Assembly: GCA_021613335.1 (NCBI GenBank) | Contig: JAJTWR010000350.1 | Span: 296,001-360,000 of the forward strand | Direction: 5' to 3' | Length of the DNA: 64,000 bases | From: Whitmania pigra | Taxonomy: Eukaryota; Annelida; Clitellata; Hirudinida; Haemopidae | In this document: positions 46,503 to 61,500 of the stretch, in pieces | Numbering within the stretch: position 1 is the first letter of the stretch | Layout of the letters: every line of letters starts with the position of its first letter | Notes under the pieces: model-generated | Told to the model about the DNA's origin: nothing | The model's database searches: none | Seen by the model: only the letters and a program-made list of their open reading frames with translations | Made by a program: the position numbers and the translations under genes

Positions 46503-49500
46503 AAATCGGCCTGGATTAAGCCAGTCACAGAAGCTTGCCATTGGATTCGGAACCACAGCAGGCATTTTGGTCCTTATTGGCATCATACTTGGAGCAGTTC
46601 TTGGCACCCAGTTGAAAAAGCCTCAAGAAAGTTGGTTATTATTATTTATATTCTATTTATGTTATTATTATTTACATTATATTTATTTTATTATTATTTA
46701 TATAGTCTATATTCACAAGGGTCTATCCTTAGACAGTTTGACAGTATAATAGATAGTTTGAGTTTGCTATAAAAATTCAAATCATCAGCATCATCATCAT
46801 CATCATCATTACTGATCATCAAGTCAACAAGACCAATGACCTACCTGAGCATTTGACCTGCCATAAGTGCATATTTTAAGCGCCGGAGTATCATATGAAC
46901 CCAAGCACGAGAGAGATATCACATGTTATCCTTCATATTTTTATTACGCATTCATTCTACAACATTCACAGGCCTAGAAATGTTTACATTTTCTATATTT
47001 ATTTATAAAAGTTAAATTAAATTTTATGTCATTATATATATTTATATCAACAGCTTCAAAAGCAATTGGTGTTTTCAAAAAGAAAGTAACGGCTTAAGAA
47101 ACAATAATAACAGCAGTGATAATAACATATTAACATATTAATGATAATAATATATTAGCATGTTATGACGATATGCAATTACTATAAGGTTATAATGACA
47201 TTATGCAATATTCTTTATTCTTGCAGCTAACGCGTTCAATTTGAGCTACACAACAGAAGGTTAGTTTCTGACTAAAAAATTATTTCTTGGTACTCTATCT
47301 TGCAAACATGTTGTTAATCAATATGAACGATTTGATTTGCCATTTGAAAGCGGCATAATGATCAAGCTGCTTATGTTGACAATTAATAATATTATGGAAT
47401 TATTAAATTCTTTGGAAGGAAATAATGGGAACGGATAGATGACCTTATTTATTTATATTTTAAAGTTTAATTTGTAAATTTGTTTTTAGCACCAACAACG
47501 ATTAGTCCAAGTAATTTTATTGTCTTCTTTTTATGAAATCATTTTTGATCGAGAAAGGCTATTTTAAAGGCCATCTTTCGTTTAAGTACACTATTATTTT
47601 TTTTTATTATTATTTTTTTTAAATTATTATTATTATTATTTTATTATTATTATTATTATTATGTTCCGATGATCACCAACAGAGAGATTACATAATCGTT
47701 TCACGTTGAGGTCGTGATCTAGACATTTAATTTATTCACATTCGTGAAAACTCTGAATTGAAAGAGAATTTGATTTTGACAAATGATTGGTTTTGCTTCT
47801 TTTGCAGCTCCAGTCGCAAATGGTTAGTAAAAAATTTAAGAAATAAATAAAACCACATTCTAATAACTATTTTGCTATGTGATTATAACTTGTAAATGTT
47901 GCCAACAATTCTGTGTAATGCGATCATAGCATACGATTGAAAGTTACATACATAGAGATCGTGTTAATTTTATAATATGCAGTGTATATTAGGATGATGA
48001 TAATAATATTGATAAAAATATTATTAATAAAATGATAATAACAACTGGTAATTAAATCCACGACCCTAAAGACAATGCAGAAGTTATTAATCTTTAGGTG
48101 AAGGATAACCTTCTGTTAATGTCAGAATGAATGGCATCTTGTGATTGTCTTTTGTTTTTATTAGGTCAAATTTTGACTTTTAATAAGTTACTTCAATAAG
48201 TCAAAAGTGAATGCATAAGGATTGAGGAAGGTTGCTTTTCATTAGGTGCATGAAATTTATTCCAAACATGAATTTATTTAAAGTATCATTGCATTCAGTA
48301 CGTTAAAAAACCGTTTATTTGCTGAAATTATGAGCAATATTGGATTATCTTCATAATATTAATATTTCAAAAATAAGAAATAAAATATGTTACATCTCCG
48401 CAGTTACTCAGAACTATTCAAATGAATGACACACATTTATTAAAATTAGGATATTTCTAAATTTAAAATAAAAATGTTTTAAGTAACCTTTATTTTGGGT
48501 TCTCGTCATTCTTTCTAAGTAAAAACATTCAATTGCTTTCGATGAAGTCCTGACCTCAGAAAATTATATCTTCTTTGAATTGAGATTTTTAAATATGACC
48601 CCTATGCCAAATAAAAATACATGCAGTATGTAAATAAAATTGTTTTTGAATAGCGTTTGTTGAGATTTTTGAATCATAGAAAGATCATCCGAATTGACTC
48701 GAATTTACCTAGAAAGCTTCAGATTATCTGAGTAACCTGTATGTTATGATGACACAATATTTCCGAAGAAGGATTAATTTTCTCTTGGATGATGGTTCAA
48801 TTCAGTGTCACTATTTCATATGTTTTCGGGTGGGAGAAACAAATTCTCGAAAGATTTCTCTGGTTTCGATGCGTTAAATGTGCACGCAAAAAACTTTTCA
48901 AATGTCAACATTAACACAACTAACAACAAGTTTCTCGCGTTGTTGCTGATTGCTTTAAGGCACTTTTGAACTTGTGAAGTTACTGCGGAGGTATTAAAAA
49001 ATAATTCGCTAAGATGTCACACTGGTTCAACAGTCTTGAAATAACACTTGCCAACATTGTTGGCTGGAGCAAATATTTTTTTTTCAATTCTATGATTGTA
49101 AAGTAATTTGTATTTTATCACCCAGTATATGTAGTTATTATAAATGTTAACACTGCATGGCATATTTTTCATAATGGCCTCAGAAGTTCAACTAGACACA
49201 CAAATGACTTTGGACAATATCACCTTTACAAACGACCTCAAGGATCCAAATTCTGAAGCTTATAAAAAATTGGCGAATCAAATCTGCGATGAAGTAAATT
49301 TCAATTTTCAATTAATTCAGAAACTTTTGCCGAATTTTTCACATTGAAAATCAACAACGTATTCTTGTTTAGATGAAGAAAGCAATGCCGCAGGATGAAG
49401 TTGATGAAATCGACTGCTCCAATACAGAATTTAGGTTTGTGGATCTTTCATGCTGTGGCCAAATTAATATTTTGATCTGATTTTTCTTATGCGATATAAT

Positions 49501-52500
49501 GAAATGTGATGCATATCCTTAAATCTTGTTAAAATTTACGTATTTCCTTATAGTCCTTCAAGTTGATGGACACAATTACTTACCTCTAATAATTATAATA
49601 TTATAATATATTTTGAAGTACTTACAATTACTCCTTAACATTCTAGCCCTGGAAGTGTGGTGGTCAGATTCGTCTTTAAAGTGATAGTGAAGAAAACAGT
49701 CACGGTCTCTAAGGCCAGCTTTGGCAATTTGATTCAGAGTTGGGTAAAACTTAGGTTCACCGGTGGCAAAAGTAGTCTACAGGCAAAGAAAGACTCCTTT
49801 AAGTTTCAAAATCTCGGAAGTAAGTCTTAAAAATATAACATATTGAAATAATCATTTTTAGTAAGTAACTTCAATAAGTTAATATCTTTCTCTTTCAATT
49901 GCATAGCGAATCAGATTTGTTTTTTGAGAATTTCATTTAACTACTTTTTTTTGTATCAGTTTGCAATCCAAATCCATGCAAATATTCTGGAAAATGCATG
50001 GACGTTGGTGGTGGTGAATTCAAATGCCAGTGCAAGCCTGGAAAATATGGAAAAACATGCGATGACGGTAAAATGTGGAATTTCGTTATTATAAATTAAT
50101 TTTTTAAACATGCCGTTTTCATAAACTCTTTATTTGCGCTTAGTAAGAGCTATTTAATTTATTGTTATGTTTAAATAATTTAATTGAACTAAATCAGATC
50201 CGACATTCTGCACTTGTTCCGGGGATCCACACTGCAAAACGTTCGACAAATTAGCCATGGACTACCAAGGAACATGCAAGTTCGTACTCAGCGAGGCCAG
50301 AGACAAATCGTTCACAGTTTACTCTCGAAACATCAACATCAAAGGGGTTAAGAGAGTGTCTTGGGCCAGATATATAGAATTGAAATACAATAACCTTGTC
50401 GTGAGAATGGGTAAACTTGACCCATACAATATTAAGAAACCTAACGCCGTTTGGGTGAGTAACATTGATAATCACGTGAATTAATATTACCTAAAAATCT
50501 ACAATTAAATCCTGTCTATTAACTTATTTATTTAATCATGTGCCTATTTAAAAGGTAAATGGGGTACAAGTGAACCTACCATATCAGAAAGCAGATGTAA
50601 ACATTTATAAACAAGGGCAAACTCTGGTATGCAGGACAAAATTTGGTTTGATGCTCACATATGGCAAATGGCAAGCCAGGGTTGGATTAACGTCGAAATT
50701 CAAAAATAAAGTTTGGTTTGATTCATTTCTTTGTCTTTAATTTTCGAATTTTATCTCATTATAATTATTTTATCTCATACTTCATATTCTAACTTTATTG
50801 AGGTTTATAGATATAAGCTTCCAATACTATTTGTTCATTAAACTAAATTTGCATAGACACAATAAAATTTTAAGTCATAAACTTAAATGTCCATAAAAGC
50901 ATGACTGCATTGAGCAACAGATTGAAAAGAACATATTTAATAATGTGTTAATTTTATTGCTTAATTTATCGAGTTTGTAAACATCTATACGCATTTGAAG
51001 ATTTGAATAGTAAGTCGAATTGAATTAACCGTTATTCTCGACTGAGCCCATTTATTAAATATTAAATTAAAACCTTAAATTACAATATTTGTGATAAAAA
51101 GATCCATAATTAGTGATGCAAACTGATTCATTAATGCAGGTGACAGGATTTTGTGGAAATTTTGACGGGAACAAGAAAAACGATGCATCTACCAGTTCAG
51201 GAGAATATGTCTTCCAAAAGAAGAATTTTGGGAACATCATTGGAAACAGTTACATTGTTCAGGACACGGAGAAGCAACCTTACAGGTTATTATAGTAATG
51301 ATCTTATCTGAGATTCTCAACGGTTAGAGTGTCTAAAATAATATTTTGTAATAATGTAAGGTAAATTGTAATTAATTTTATTATACAGACATTGTGTGAC
51401 TAGAGGGCAGAGTTTATTTAAACAGAACATATTTCCTTGAAAGAAAAATCTTAATAATAGATAATTTTGAGAATGTTTAAAAGCAAATCTATAATTCAAT
51501 AACTCTTAAAATTATTCATTATAACTGATTACAGAAGGCTTTCTATTTCTTTGACGGAAATTATGGAATTTATTACCAACCTAAAATAATTGTTTTCCAG
51601 TGCTTCATGCAAACTGTCAGATAATGAAGTTGGCAGTTCTGCATGCCCAGGTGTGGACCTCAAGAAAGCGTTATTCCTCTGCCAACAAATCAAGAATCCC
51701 ACTGGAAAGTTCAAAGCTTGCGTCAAAGCTTTAAAACTCGACGATGTTTGTTTCTTTAAAATTTAATTTAAAATTTACTTTAAAATTTACTTTAAAAATA
51801 TTTTTATTAATTAAACAATTTTACTCAATTAATAATACTGGTTTATTATTATCAATAGCAAATTCAATGATTATAAAAAATAAATCACGACGCTCCAACG
51901 CCAAATATAATAAATACGTTGAACTACCTTTTCCATTTCCATAATCATTTACTGATCATCATTCCATACTAATGCCCAACAAGTCAGCAGCAGATCCTGG
52001 GTCTTTCTCAGTAAATTCAAATCAATCAGGACATTCAAACTCCTTTTACAATTATTCCTCTGTAGCTTAAGTCTTTGTTGAGATACAGCATTGTAAGGTA
52101 ACTTCAGCAACAGTCTTATGTTATTGCTATCTATCCTGTGGCGAAAGTAAGTCTTGTTATCAGAAGACCAAGTACCTACTTACAAGAGTCCTGGAAAGAA
52201 CAAAACGACCCATTGGGTCATGTATCAGACTATACAATGCATACACGTACTATTGTCACTATTACACTATATAACAGTTCGTAATGAATGTACTTTAATA
52301 ATATCATTTGATTAGTGAGAATTATTTCATTTAAGATTACGCTAAGAATGTGTGATCGGTATACATAGCGCTTTGACAATCATTTAATTAAATCTGAATA
52401 ACCAACCAATTTTAAATCAATTTCAGCAATTCATTATTTGGACAGGTATCTGACTTTAGTAGTTGGTGTGACTTCGATGTCAAGCAGACGTGCGATGCAA

Positions 52501-55500
52501 CGGTTGCTACTGCAGCGGTAACTACTTTTGTCGAGTCCTGCTTCGAATTTGATTACACTCTCGTACAAAATGTTCTCGATTGGAAAAAAGAATTCAATAT
52601 AACTAAAGGTACTCAAATATCGATGGCCGTATTCAACTAATTTGTTTTATATAAGTCTTATGTATTTTGTCGCATTTCTGCAAATTTTGAAGCTCTAAAT
52701 TAGATTATTTTGTTGTCACGTTCATGCTTCTTAGGAAATTGTTGTGAGATATGTTGAGATTTCTGTATGAGCAAGTAAGATTATCTTGACTGATTGCTAA
52801 GATGCAATTTTTATTTTTACACCTAAACTTAAGTTAGGAAATGTAATTTTACAACATTTTGAATTATTTTAGTTTTAGAATAGTTTATTTGGCTACCGAT
52901 AAAATCATTTGTCGTTTTTACAAAAAGATGATGAATTTGATGACGAGGACAACTGCACTGGTGGTACAACACCAAGCACCTCGGGATGTCAAAACACTTG
53001 TGACAATCAAAATGCCACCATGCTCTGTGACCTTCCTGATGTTGTTGGTTCCTGTTCATGTCCCTCTGGCACTTTTTCCTTCAAGGACAACTGCGTGACC
53101 CAAGCCATGTGCGGTTGCATTCACACGGATGGATCGGCTCATTTTGTGGGTACCTTGGATATCTCATGAATTATGATGAATACGTTTAATGCTTATAACG
53201 CCGTTGATATTTGAATTGATATTATTAACTATCAAACAATTATTTTCGTTGAAACAATTCATAACGTAATTGTTACTCTGAAAGCCTAAAAGAATTTCAC
53301 ACAATCGTAGCTGTAATTCGTTTATATTTTCTTCAAAAGATTAATGAAACGTGGCTCAGTGAGGATTGTTCCAAGAAATTCACTTGTTCAGAAGGCGGAA
53401 AAATATCAACTTCTTTAAATTCATGTCGTTTTGGAAAAACATGCGTTCGGTCCAAGTGCTCTGGTATTTATTTTTTGTCTTCTGATTACGTTATTAACAA
53501 TGATACACTAATATTAGTTTATTATTATTTTAATTAGTTCATGATACTGAAGTTAATTACATTGCAAATGCCCCACTTTCACTACAACTTCAAAATAATT
53601 ATTAGTAATAGTTATGACTGAATAATAAGATATTAAATTAACAATAATTCATAAAATAATGAAGCTTGCAACCCTGTGAATCCCTGTAAAAATGGAGGAA
53701 CGTGTATGGATATTGACGTCAGTCCTGGTTACAAGTGCCAATGTTCACCTGGTTACTTAGGACCCTTTGTGCTTCCAGTAAGTTATTTTGCTTACAAGAG
53801 TTTTGTTTCCAAATTTTCTGATTTTTGGAAAATATTTAAATTTAATTCCACTACAGCCCGCGTAATGTAATGCTTTGAACATATAATCTTTTCAAAATAA
53901 TCATAAAATATTATGATTAGTAACTTGAATTTTGAATTAAGACAGAAATCATGTCATGTCCTATCACTAGATTGTTTGTGTGGTATAAAATGCTAACAAA
54001 TTTACGAGATGTAAAATGGCTCCTACATTTTGAAGGTCAAGCTCTCTGCCAATGTTTCGGAGATCCTCATTGCATCACCTTTGATGGTTTGCCTTTGGAC
54101 TACCAGGGAACCAGAAAACACAAGTTGGTGGAATGGATGGGGGACCAAAAGAACCTTCCGTTCACTATATTTGGCAAGAACATCAACTTAAGAGTAAGAG
54201 TTTTAAAATTTCTTGTTAATACATTGTCATTGCCATAATTATAGTTGTAAATTATGTAGGGATCTACAAAAGTTTCATTTATGAACATGGTGGAGTTGTC
54301 TTACAATGATATGCTCATCAGAATGACCAAGGCCTACAAATCCTCTGTTGCACCCATCATTGTTACTGTTAGTGATCGGTCGATTTGATTTCAGAAAAAA
54401 TTGTAAATATCACATTGAAGCATGTGCTTCCTTGAGGCTGGCTCTTTGGGTTTATTTGATTTTATTTGCTTTCACTTTTTGATTTTTCTGTGTATATAAC
54501 GGCTTGTTTGTTTGGTTCAATAAACTCATAAACCCCGTTTTAAAAAAACACATGACAGACACAATTTAAGCTTATTATTTAACAATCATTGGCATTAACT
54601 GGTAAGCCCATCCCGATCAACAATGGCATTTTTTAATTGCAACGAGCAGGTAAATTTCGAAGAAGTAGAAATTCCCTACTCGAGAAATAACCTGACCATC
54701 TTGAGGAAAGGAAGATTTGTTGAACTGAACAACAACCGGGGTCTTCTGGTGAGCTTCAGCAGCAACTGGCAGTTCAAGGTCAAATTGTCAGCAGATTTCT
54801 TTGGAAAGAACGTGACGGGACTTTGTGGTAATTATGACGGAATTACTAGCAATGATAAAAAGAAGGCAGATGGAAACTTGGCCGCTGGAAACACCTCATT
54901 CAGCTGGGGAAGAGATTTGGGGGATAGTTTTATCGTTCAGAACGATACTGAAGATGATGAGTAAGTATTCAAGATGATTGTGTTTTAGGTTCTATTAATA
55001 TTTATAATGAGTTCCTAACTAATTAAAACCTGATGACACCTGTTATAGCAAGTTTTTTTTTAAACTGTGCAGGAAACTTGCAACTCCTACTGACTCAACT
55101 CCTCCAGATTGTCCTCCAACAGTCCTAGAAACTGCCAAACTGGCTTGTACCTTCATCATCTCAATGACGGGCCCCTTTTCCAAATGCATCAGCAACGTAG
55201 CTTCATATATGGTAGGCATTTTTATAATAATAATTAGCTCAAGTAGTTTTCGAGCGCTTATTAACAATAATAATTGATTAAAACCGCTTAAACAGCTCCA
55301 GCAGATGTATGATTGGTGCATGTTCGATGTCAAGATGACCTGTGATGCTTCTCTCTCATTGGACAGCCTTACTGTGCTGTCAGACATCTGTTCAAAGATG
55401 GACATCATCGTGGACTGGAGAGCAGTTCTTAAAAAACAACGTAATATTACATATGTATATACTACTTAATTTATTACAATATGATTAATAATAGGTTACA

Positions 55501-58500
55501 CATTGATATGATCCAATTTTGAAGATTATTATTAGTATTAATGATTTAAATTAATTCTAATTAAATTAATTAATAATTAAATATAAATACTTTAGCTACA
55601 TAATTAAAAAGTTGTTTTATACAGCCTGCCAATGTCCCATTGAAGAAATGTCTTGCTCTGGTCTTGCTCCTTCTTGCATTCCATCCTGCCAAGATCCTCT
55701 AGCAGCTGAGAACTGCTCTCTACCTCAAGTCCAAGACCTATGCACATGTCCACCTGGAAAGGTCTTGTTCCAGGACAGGTGTGTGTTTGTGTCGGAATGT
55801 GGTTGCATCGATGAAAGGGGGAAGTCTCGACAGGTTGAGTGCTGTTTTTTTTTCATTAGAACGTTTTAGAATTATTATTGTTATTATTGTTATTAACACT
55901 TACAACATGCTTAACATCATTTGGTCGTTTCACTTACATTCCATTCACATGATATTTTAGTACTTCTGGCTAATTTGATAATTTCTGCATTTGCTTCCGT
56001 CTTTGTCTAATTGAAGCTAAAGTTGTCATCACTACGTAATCCTTAGAATGTTTCCATGATTTTTTCCTTATTAAGATCGGGGAGACGTGGTTAACCCCTG
56101 ACTGCAAGGCATTTGAATGTGTCAGGCCAAATGTCATTGAATCTCAAACTCCCGCATGCCCCGGTAATGCAACATGTAAAGATGGCCGCTGCGTAGCTCC
56201 GAGTTTGTAGATTTTGATCTTTTCTTTTATTTATTGATGTTGTGATGCTCCTAATGACGTTGGTGAGGATGAGGAAGGAGACGATGTCATCGGTATAACT
56301 GCGATTAAAGCTAATATGATGTTTGTTGGTGTCATATGGTATTTGTGATGTTTTTATCTTTAAAGCATCATATTTTAATAATAATGATTCTAACTGTTTC
56401 TAGATTAAATAATTATATTTAAACATCTTACACATCGATCATTTAAACATTAAATTGCAACTTTGTAATGCATTAGCAGATGCTCATTGCTCAAACAACA
56501 CCTGTGATGCAATTGGCGGAAAATGCGTTCTCAATGGTAAAGGACTTTTTTCATGCATGTGCAAACCTGGATTTACGGGCAACAGGTGTCAGTATAGTGA
56601 GTATTGACTTTATTCCAAGTGATTGTATTTCATTGCATTAATATCTTCAGTTATTTGATTTTATAAATAATTATATAATTGTAATTTAATAATAATTTCT
56701 GATTAATCAAGTAAACAAACATTTGAATAACTTCTATGTAGAACATATTTTATATATTAATTTTTTTCCTAGCATTTTATTGTGAATGTGCTAATCTGTT
56801 TGTTGTTTTTAAGGAGAATCAACGTGCCAATGCAAAGGAGACATCCACTGTCAAACATTTGATGGCCTGTACCTCGACTATCAAGGATTGTGCAAATTTG
56901 TGCTCGTCAATTCAACCGATGCAGACTATCCATTCACTGTTTATGGGAAGAATGTTGTCAGGTGAATTAAAATATGCTATGATTATCGGCAATGTCGTTG
57001 GGCATATATTTTTCAAATGCATTCACAATATAATGTATTCGTGTAATAACAAATAGTTAATATATTTATAAATTATATTCAGTTTATAATATATTCACAT
57101 ATGAACAAATAGTTAATTGTTTGATAAATTTCTTTGACTTATGATTTAATTAATTTAATTTAGGTTCCAAAAACCAAGGGTATCGTGGATATTGTTTGGA
57201 GAAATACACTTCAATGGAAGCATCATAAAAATTGGAAGGAATTCGGCAGAAGATAAAAAAATTAAGATTCAGGTGGGTTTGATAAATAATTACTCAAACC
57301 TTGTCAATCATAATTGTAATACCTAAGTCTTTGTGGATTCAAAAATTATTTCAGACATATTTAACATTGTCACATAATTAAGTTTAAGTAATGTTTTATC
57401 GCTAATAACTTATTACTATTGTTATTAATTGTATCTTTAAATATTTCGTTACCTGCTACCATTTCATCCAGATTGATGGAGCACCTGTTACAGTCAGTCA
57501 GGCGTGGTTTCCAAGTTTTCAGGTGTACAAGACAGGCAAATACCACGTGTTCCAGAGTCGTGACAAAAAGCTGCAGGTGTTCCTAGGAAAAGATTGGACG
57601 ATAAAAATAGTCCTGGCAGGTGTTAGTAGTGGTAAGGTGGAAGGCTTCTGTGGAAACAACAACAAATTGAGAAACGACGACAACAAGTTGAGAAATGGAA
57701 CCACGTTGGCAGAAGTTAATGTCAAGAAATCTGGAAAATTGATTGGGGACAGTTACGTCGTTGCTGATTCTGACGTGACCAATGTTTCGTGAGTTTATTA
57801 CGTTTGTTTTTATTATTTACATTGTTTATTTTATTGATTACTTCTTAGTTACTAATTATTTTTTTCCTTTACAATTTTTTTTTACTTACTAATAATCATC
57901 GGATTGTCGCTGAAGATTAACTTCCATATATGCGCATCAAAATCAATTGTTCGTGAAAATCTAATATAATAAAAATAATTTAATCACAAATTGTTTAATA
58001 AGTGCCACAAAAAATCTAAATCCTTAGACTCTTCTTACTTTATAGGACTTGTGTGCAGCCAGCAACTCCATCTAACCCTCCTCCGTGCTCTGCATCTGAA
58101 TCCAAGAGGGCAGCATCAACCTGTGGTGCCATTTCTGATCCAAAAGGAGTCTTTGCCGTCTGTTTCCAACCAGGAAACCACTCGTCGAACGTCACAAATG
58201 TTTCTGAAGACTTCAACATCACTCTGTTCAAGGAGTGGTGTGATTTTGATTTTAATGAAACCTGTCAATTTGAGGCAGTTGATACGGCCGTCTCTGTGTT
58301 TGCCCAGGTATGTTGCAATAGATGTCTGGTTAGTTACTTTAATAACGTATCATTTTATAAGATAATGTCATTAAATCTATGACTTACAAAATCTTAATTG
58401 TTATTTTTATTGCATTTTATTTAATTACCATTTTTTCAATAAAACTTGTAATTAGTTAAGTTTTTAATTATTAAAAATAACTTATTATTTCCAATAGATG

Positions 58501-61500
58501 TGCATTGACGAGGCAATCATGAACAACAACTTGACTGTTATGAGAAATGTGAGCATCAACTCAACTGTTGTGGAAAAAGAATTTGAAACTGAAGTGGTGG
58601 ATGACATTGAAATTGTCATCAACTTCAGATCTGAACTCAATCTCAGTCGGTTTACATGCTCTGTAAAAGTTTTACATGTATATTTTATCAAAGAGCTGTG
58701 TTGAAAATTATAAATCCAATATAGCTTTCTTTTATTTATTAAATTATATTATTTACTATATATAGTTAATTAATTATGTGTTTAAAATTGATGGTATGAC
58801 TTATAATTTTGCTCCTTTTCTGACAGCTGTCACATGCGAGGATCCCAACTCCATCTATGCTCCAAGCTCAACTGGTTGTCCTGCCACGTGTGAAAATCCA
58901 AATGCTCCAGAAGACTGCCTCCTTCCAGATGTTTACGATGCCTGTGTCTGTCCCATTGGATTCCTTCTATTCCAGGATCTTTGCATCCTTCCAGCTGATT
59001 GTGGCTGTGTTCAGAACAACTCCGCCTATCTTGTACGTTTTTGGAAACTGAAATTTGATGTTAAGTTTAGTTGCAACGTCGCTAGTAAAAGACTTTGTAG
59101 AACTAAACCGTTAGCATGCTTCGCTAGGATAGGTTTGGTGATATATATGCTTAAACGATTTCAAAGTGCCTTCACATACTATTCGGATACATAAGGCGCT
59201 CGAAAACAATGCTCGTAATGCCAATTCATTTTGATTAAATTTGATTGTTATTAATCACAAGTCATGTTTCAATCAAAAAGTTGAGTTTCTTTCTCAGGTT
59301 GGTGAATCGTGGATGACAAACAAATGCACGGTGAACAACACTTGTCTTAAAGATGTCAATGGCTCATCAATCATCAACTCCACATCGACCTCTTGTCCTC
59401 CAGGAAAACAATGCACTGCAGATAACACCTGTTCTGGTCAGTTTTAATAATTTGCTAAGTAAATCGCTAACTATTAGTAGATTTTCAGCTTTTGATCTCT
59501 AAGGATTCAGTGACATTTTAGAATTTGTATCCTAAGATTAATTATTTATTTTTATGATTTTAAGATAATCTATAAATTCACCAACCTATCGTTTAATCCA
59601 TTTATTCTATTCTATTTACTTATTCCAATCATCATTTTTTTTTATCAGTAAATACTTTGATTCTGATATTATTTGGTATCTGAATGTTTTTAGACATTCT
59701 TGCTCCTTCATTTGAGTTTGAGACTGAGTAAAGTTGACATGACATGTTTACCCATACAGCATGTCAGCCTGTTTCGCCGTGTAAGAATGGAGCCAAATGT
59801 GAAGATGGAATAAATTCCTCGTCAGCTCTTTTCATCTGCAAATGTCCGCCCGGATTCGCGGGTGTTGACTGCGGCCAAGTTCTGCGTGAGTTTGATTGTT
59901 TTGTATAAAACTTTTTAATTGAAAGGGGACATGAAACTTAAAAAATAATTATCTCGGCGAAAGTGTGGTTTCCTTATCGAGTTTATTCCATAAGGAATAC
60001 ATCCATGCGGATACGGTGGATGAATTTAAGATATACTTAAGTAAATTTGGTTATTAGAGCAAAAAGAGTGATTATTACACAGATCCAGGTTTTCTTAACC
60101 ACAATAAATAATTGTTAATGTTGACCGACTAAACATGAATACCAATTTAGCATTTACCTGATGATATTGTGTTAATGAAATTAAAATTCATAATGCATTT
60201 ATCGTATTTTGCTATCGAAATTATTATTATTTTATAGTATTAAATGCCTTTTAGTCATTAACATTCACCAAAAACTGAAATTAAAGAAATTACTCTTTTT
60301 TTTCCAAAGGTCCGTTTGGTTCCTGTTACTTCTTTGGCAATGGTCACCTCATAACCTTTGATGGTTTGCCACTTAATCTTAATACCACATGCAAGGTCAT
60401 GTTGGTGCAAACATCAGACTTCTCTGTAAGCCTTAAAAGTTCATCAATCAATGGAATCACCACCTTCTCCTATCTGGAGGTTGTCATGACAACTGTCAAA
60501 GTCAAACTCTCTGTCGAACAAAATGCGTCGTTGCTGGTCTATGTAAGTTGAAGTGAATTATTTTAGTGAACTATTTAAAATTGTACAATTTATTAATTTA
60601 TTTATCGCTGTAAATTTATAATTTGGTTAAAACTAAATCGTAATTAAATTTGAAATCATGGGATTGATGAAATATAAATAATTAATTTTTTGAATTCACA
60701 CGTAGTTTGCAATTTTGGTTCATTATATAAAAGCAAGCAAAACAAAGAAGATATTTGATTAATGGAATTAAAAAAATAATCAGATTATGGGTTAAGGTTA
60801 ATTAAGAACTTTACATCTAGTTTTTATAACTTCGTTTCTCAAAATAATCTAGTTACTCAGTAATTTTGAAAAAGGTATATTGTCTGATTCACTAGGTGAA
60901 TGACAGCTTCTCCGTAGAGCCTCCATACAACAGCTCATATTTTGAGTTGAAGTACATTGGAGAATTCATAGAATTCAATCTTCAGAACCAACTGATAATT
61001 CTCTTCAGTGAAAGTGGATTCGAAATTAAGCTCTCATTAAGCTTAAAAGGAAAGGTTAAAACAAATAAATTTGGTTTCAATGCTTTTCGAAATTGTTATG
61101 ACATTGCTAGTTATTTAATTCTAATTTAACAATATTACCCAGAACATCCATAATAACTGTTAACAGAAATTAACATTTATAACACAAAATATTCTTATGA
61201 TTAAAAGTAAATTGCTACAACAATGTCATTGCAGTAATTACCATAATTTATAAAACATTAGAGCAAATTATAAATTCAATTATAATCTAATTTGATAGGT
61301 TAAAATATTAACCAAATTAAAGAAAAACGCAAGTCAAAAATAATATAACTAATTATTTAACTATTATTTTCTTTCTTCATTGCAGACCAAAGGTGTCTGT
61401 GGAGATTACAATGACGTAATATCTGATGACCTTAAAACCTCATCAGGATTGCAAATAGCTCTACCAACAGATGGATGGGCAGGTGAAAATGAAACCAGAC

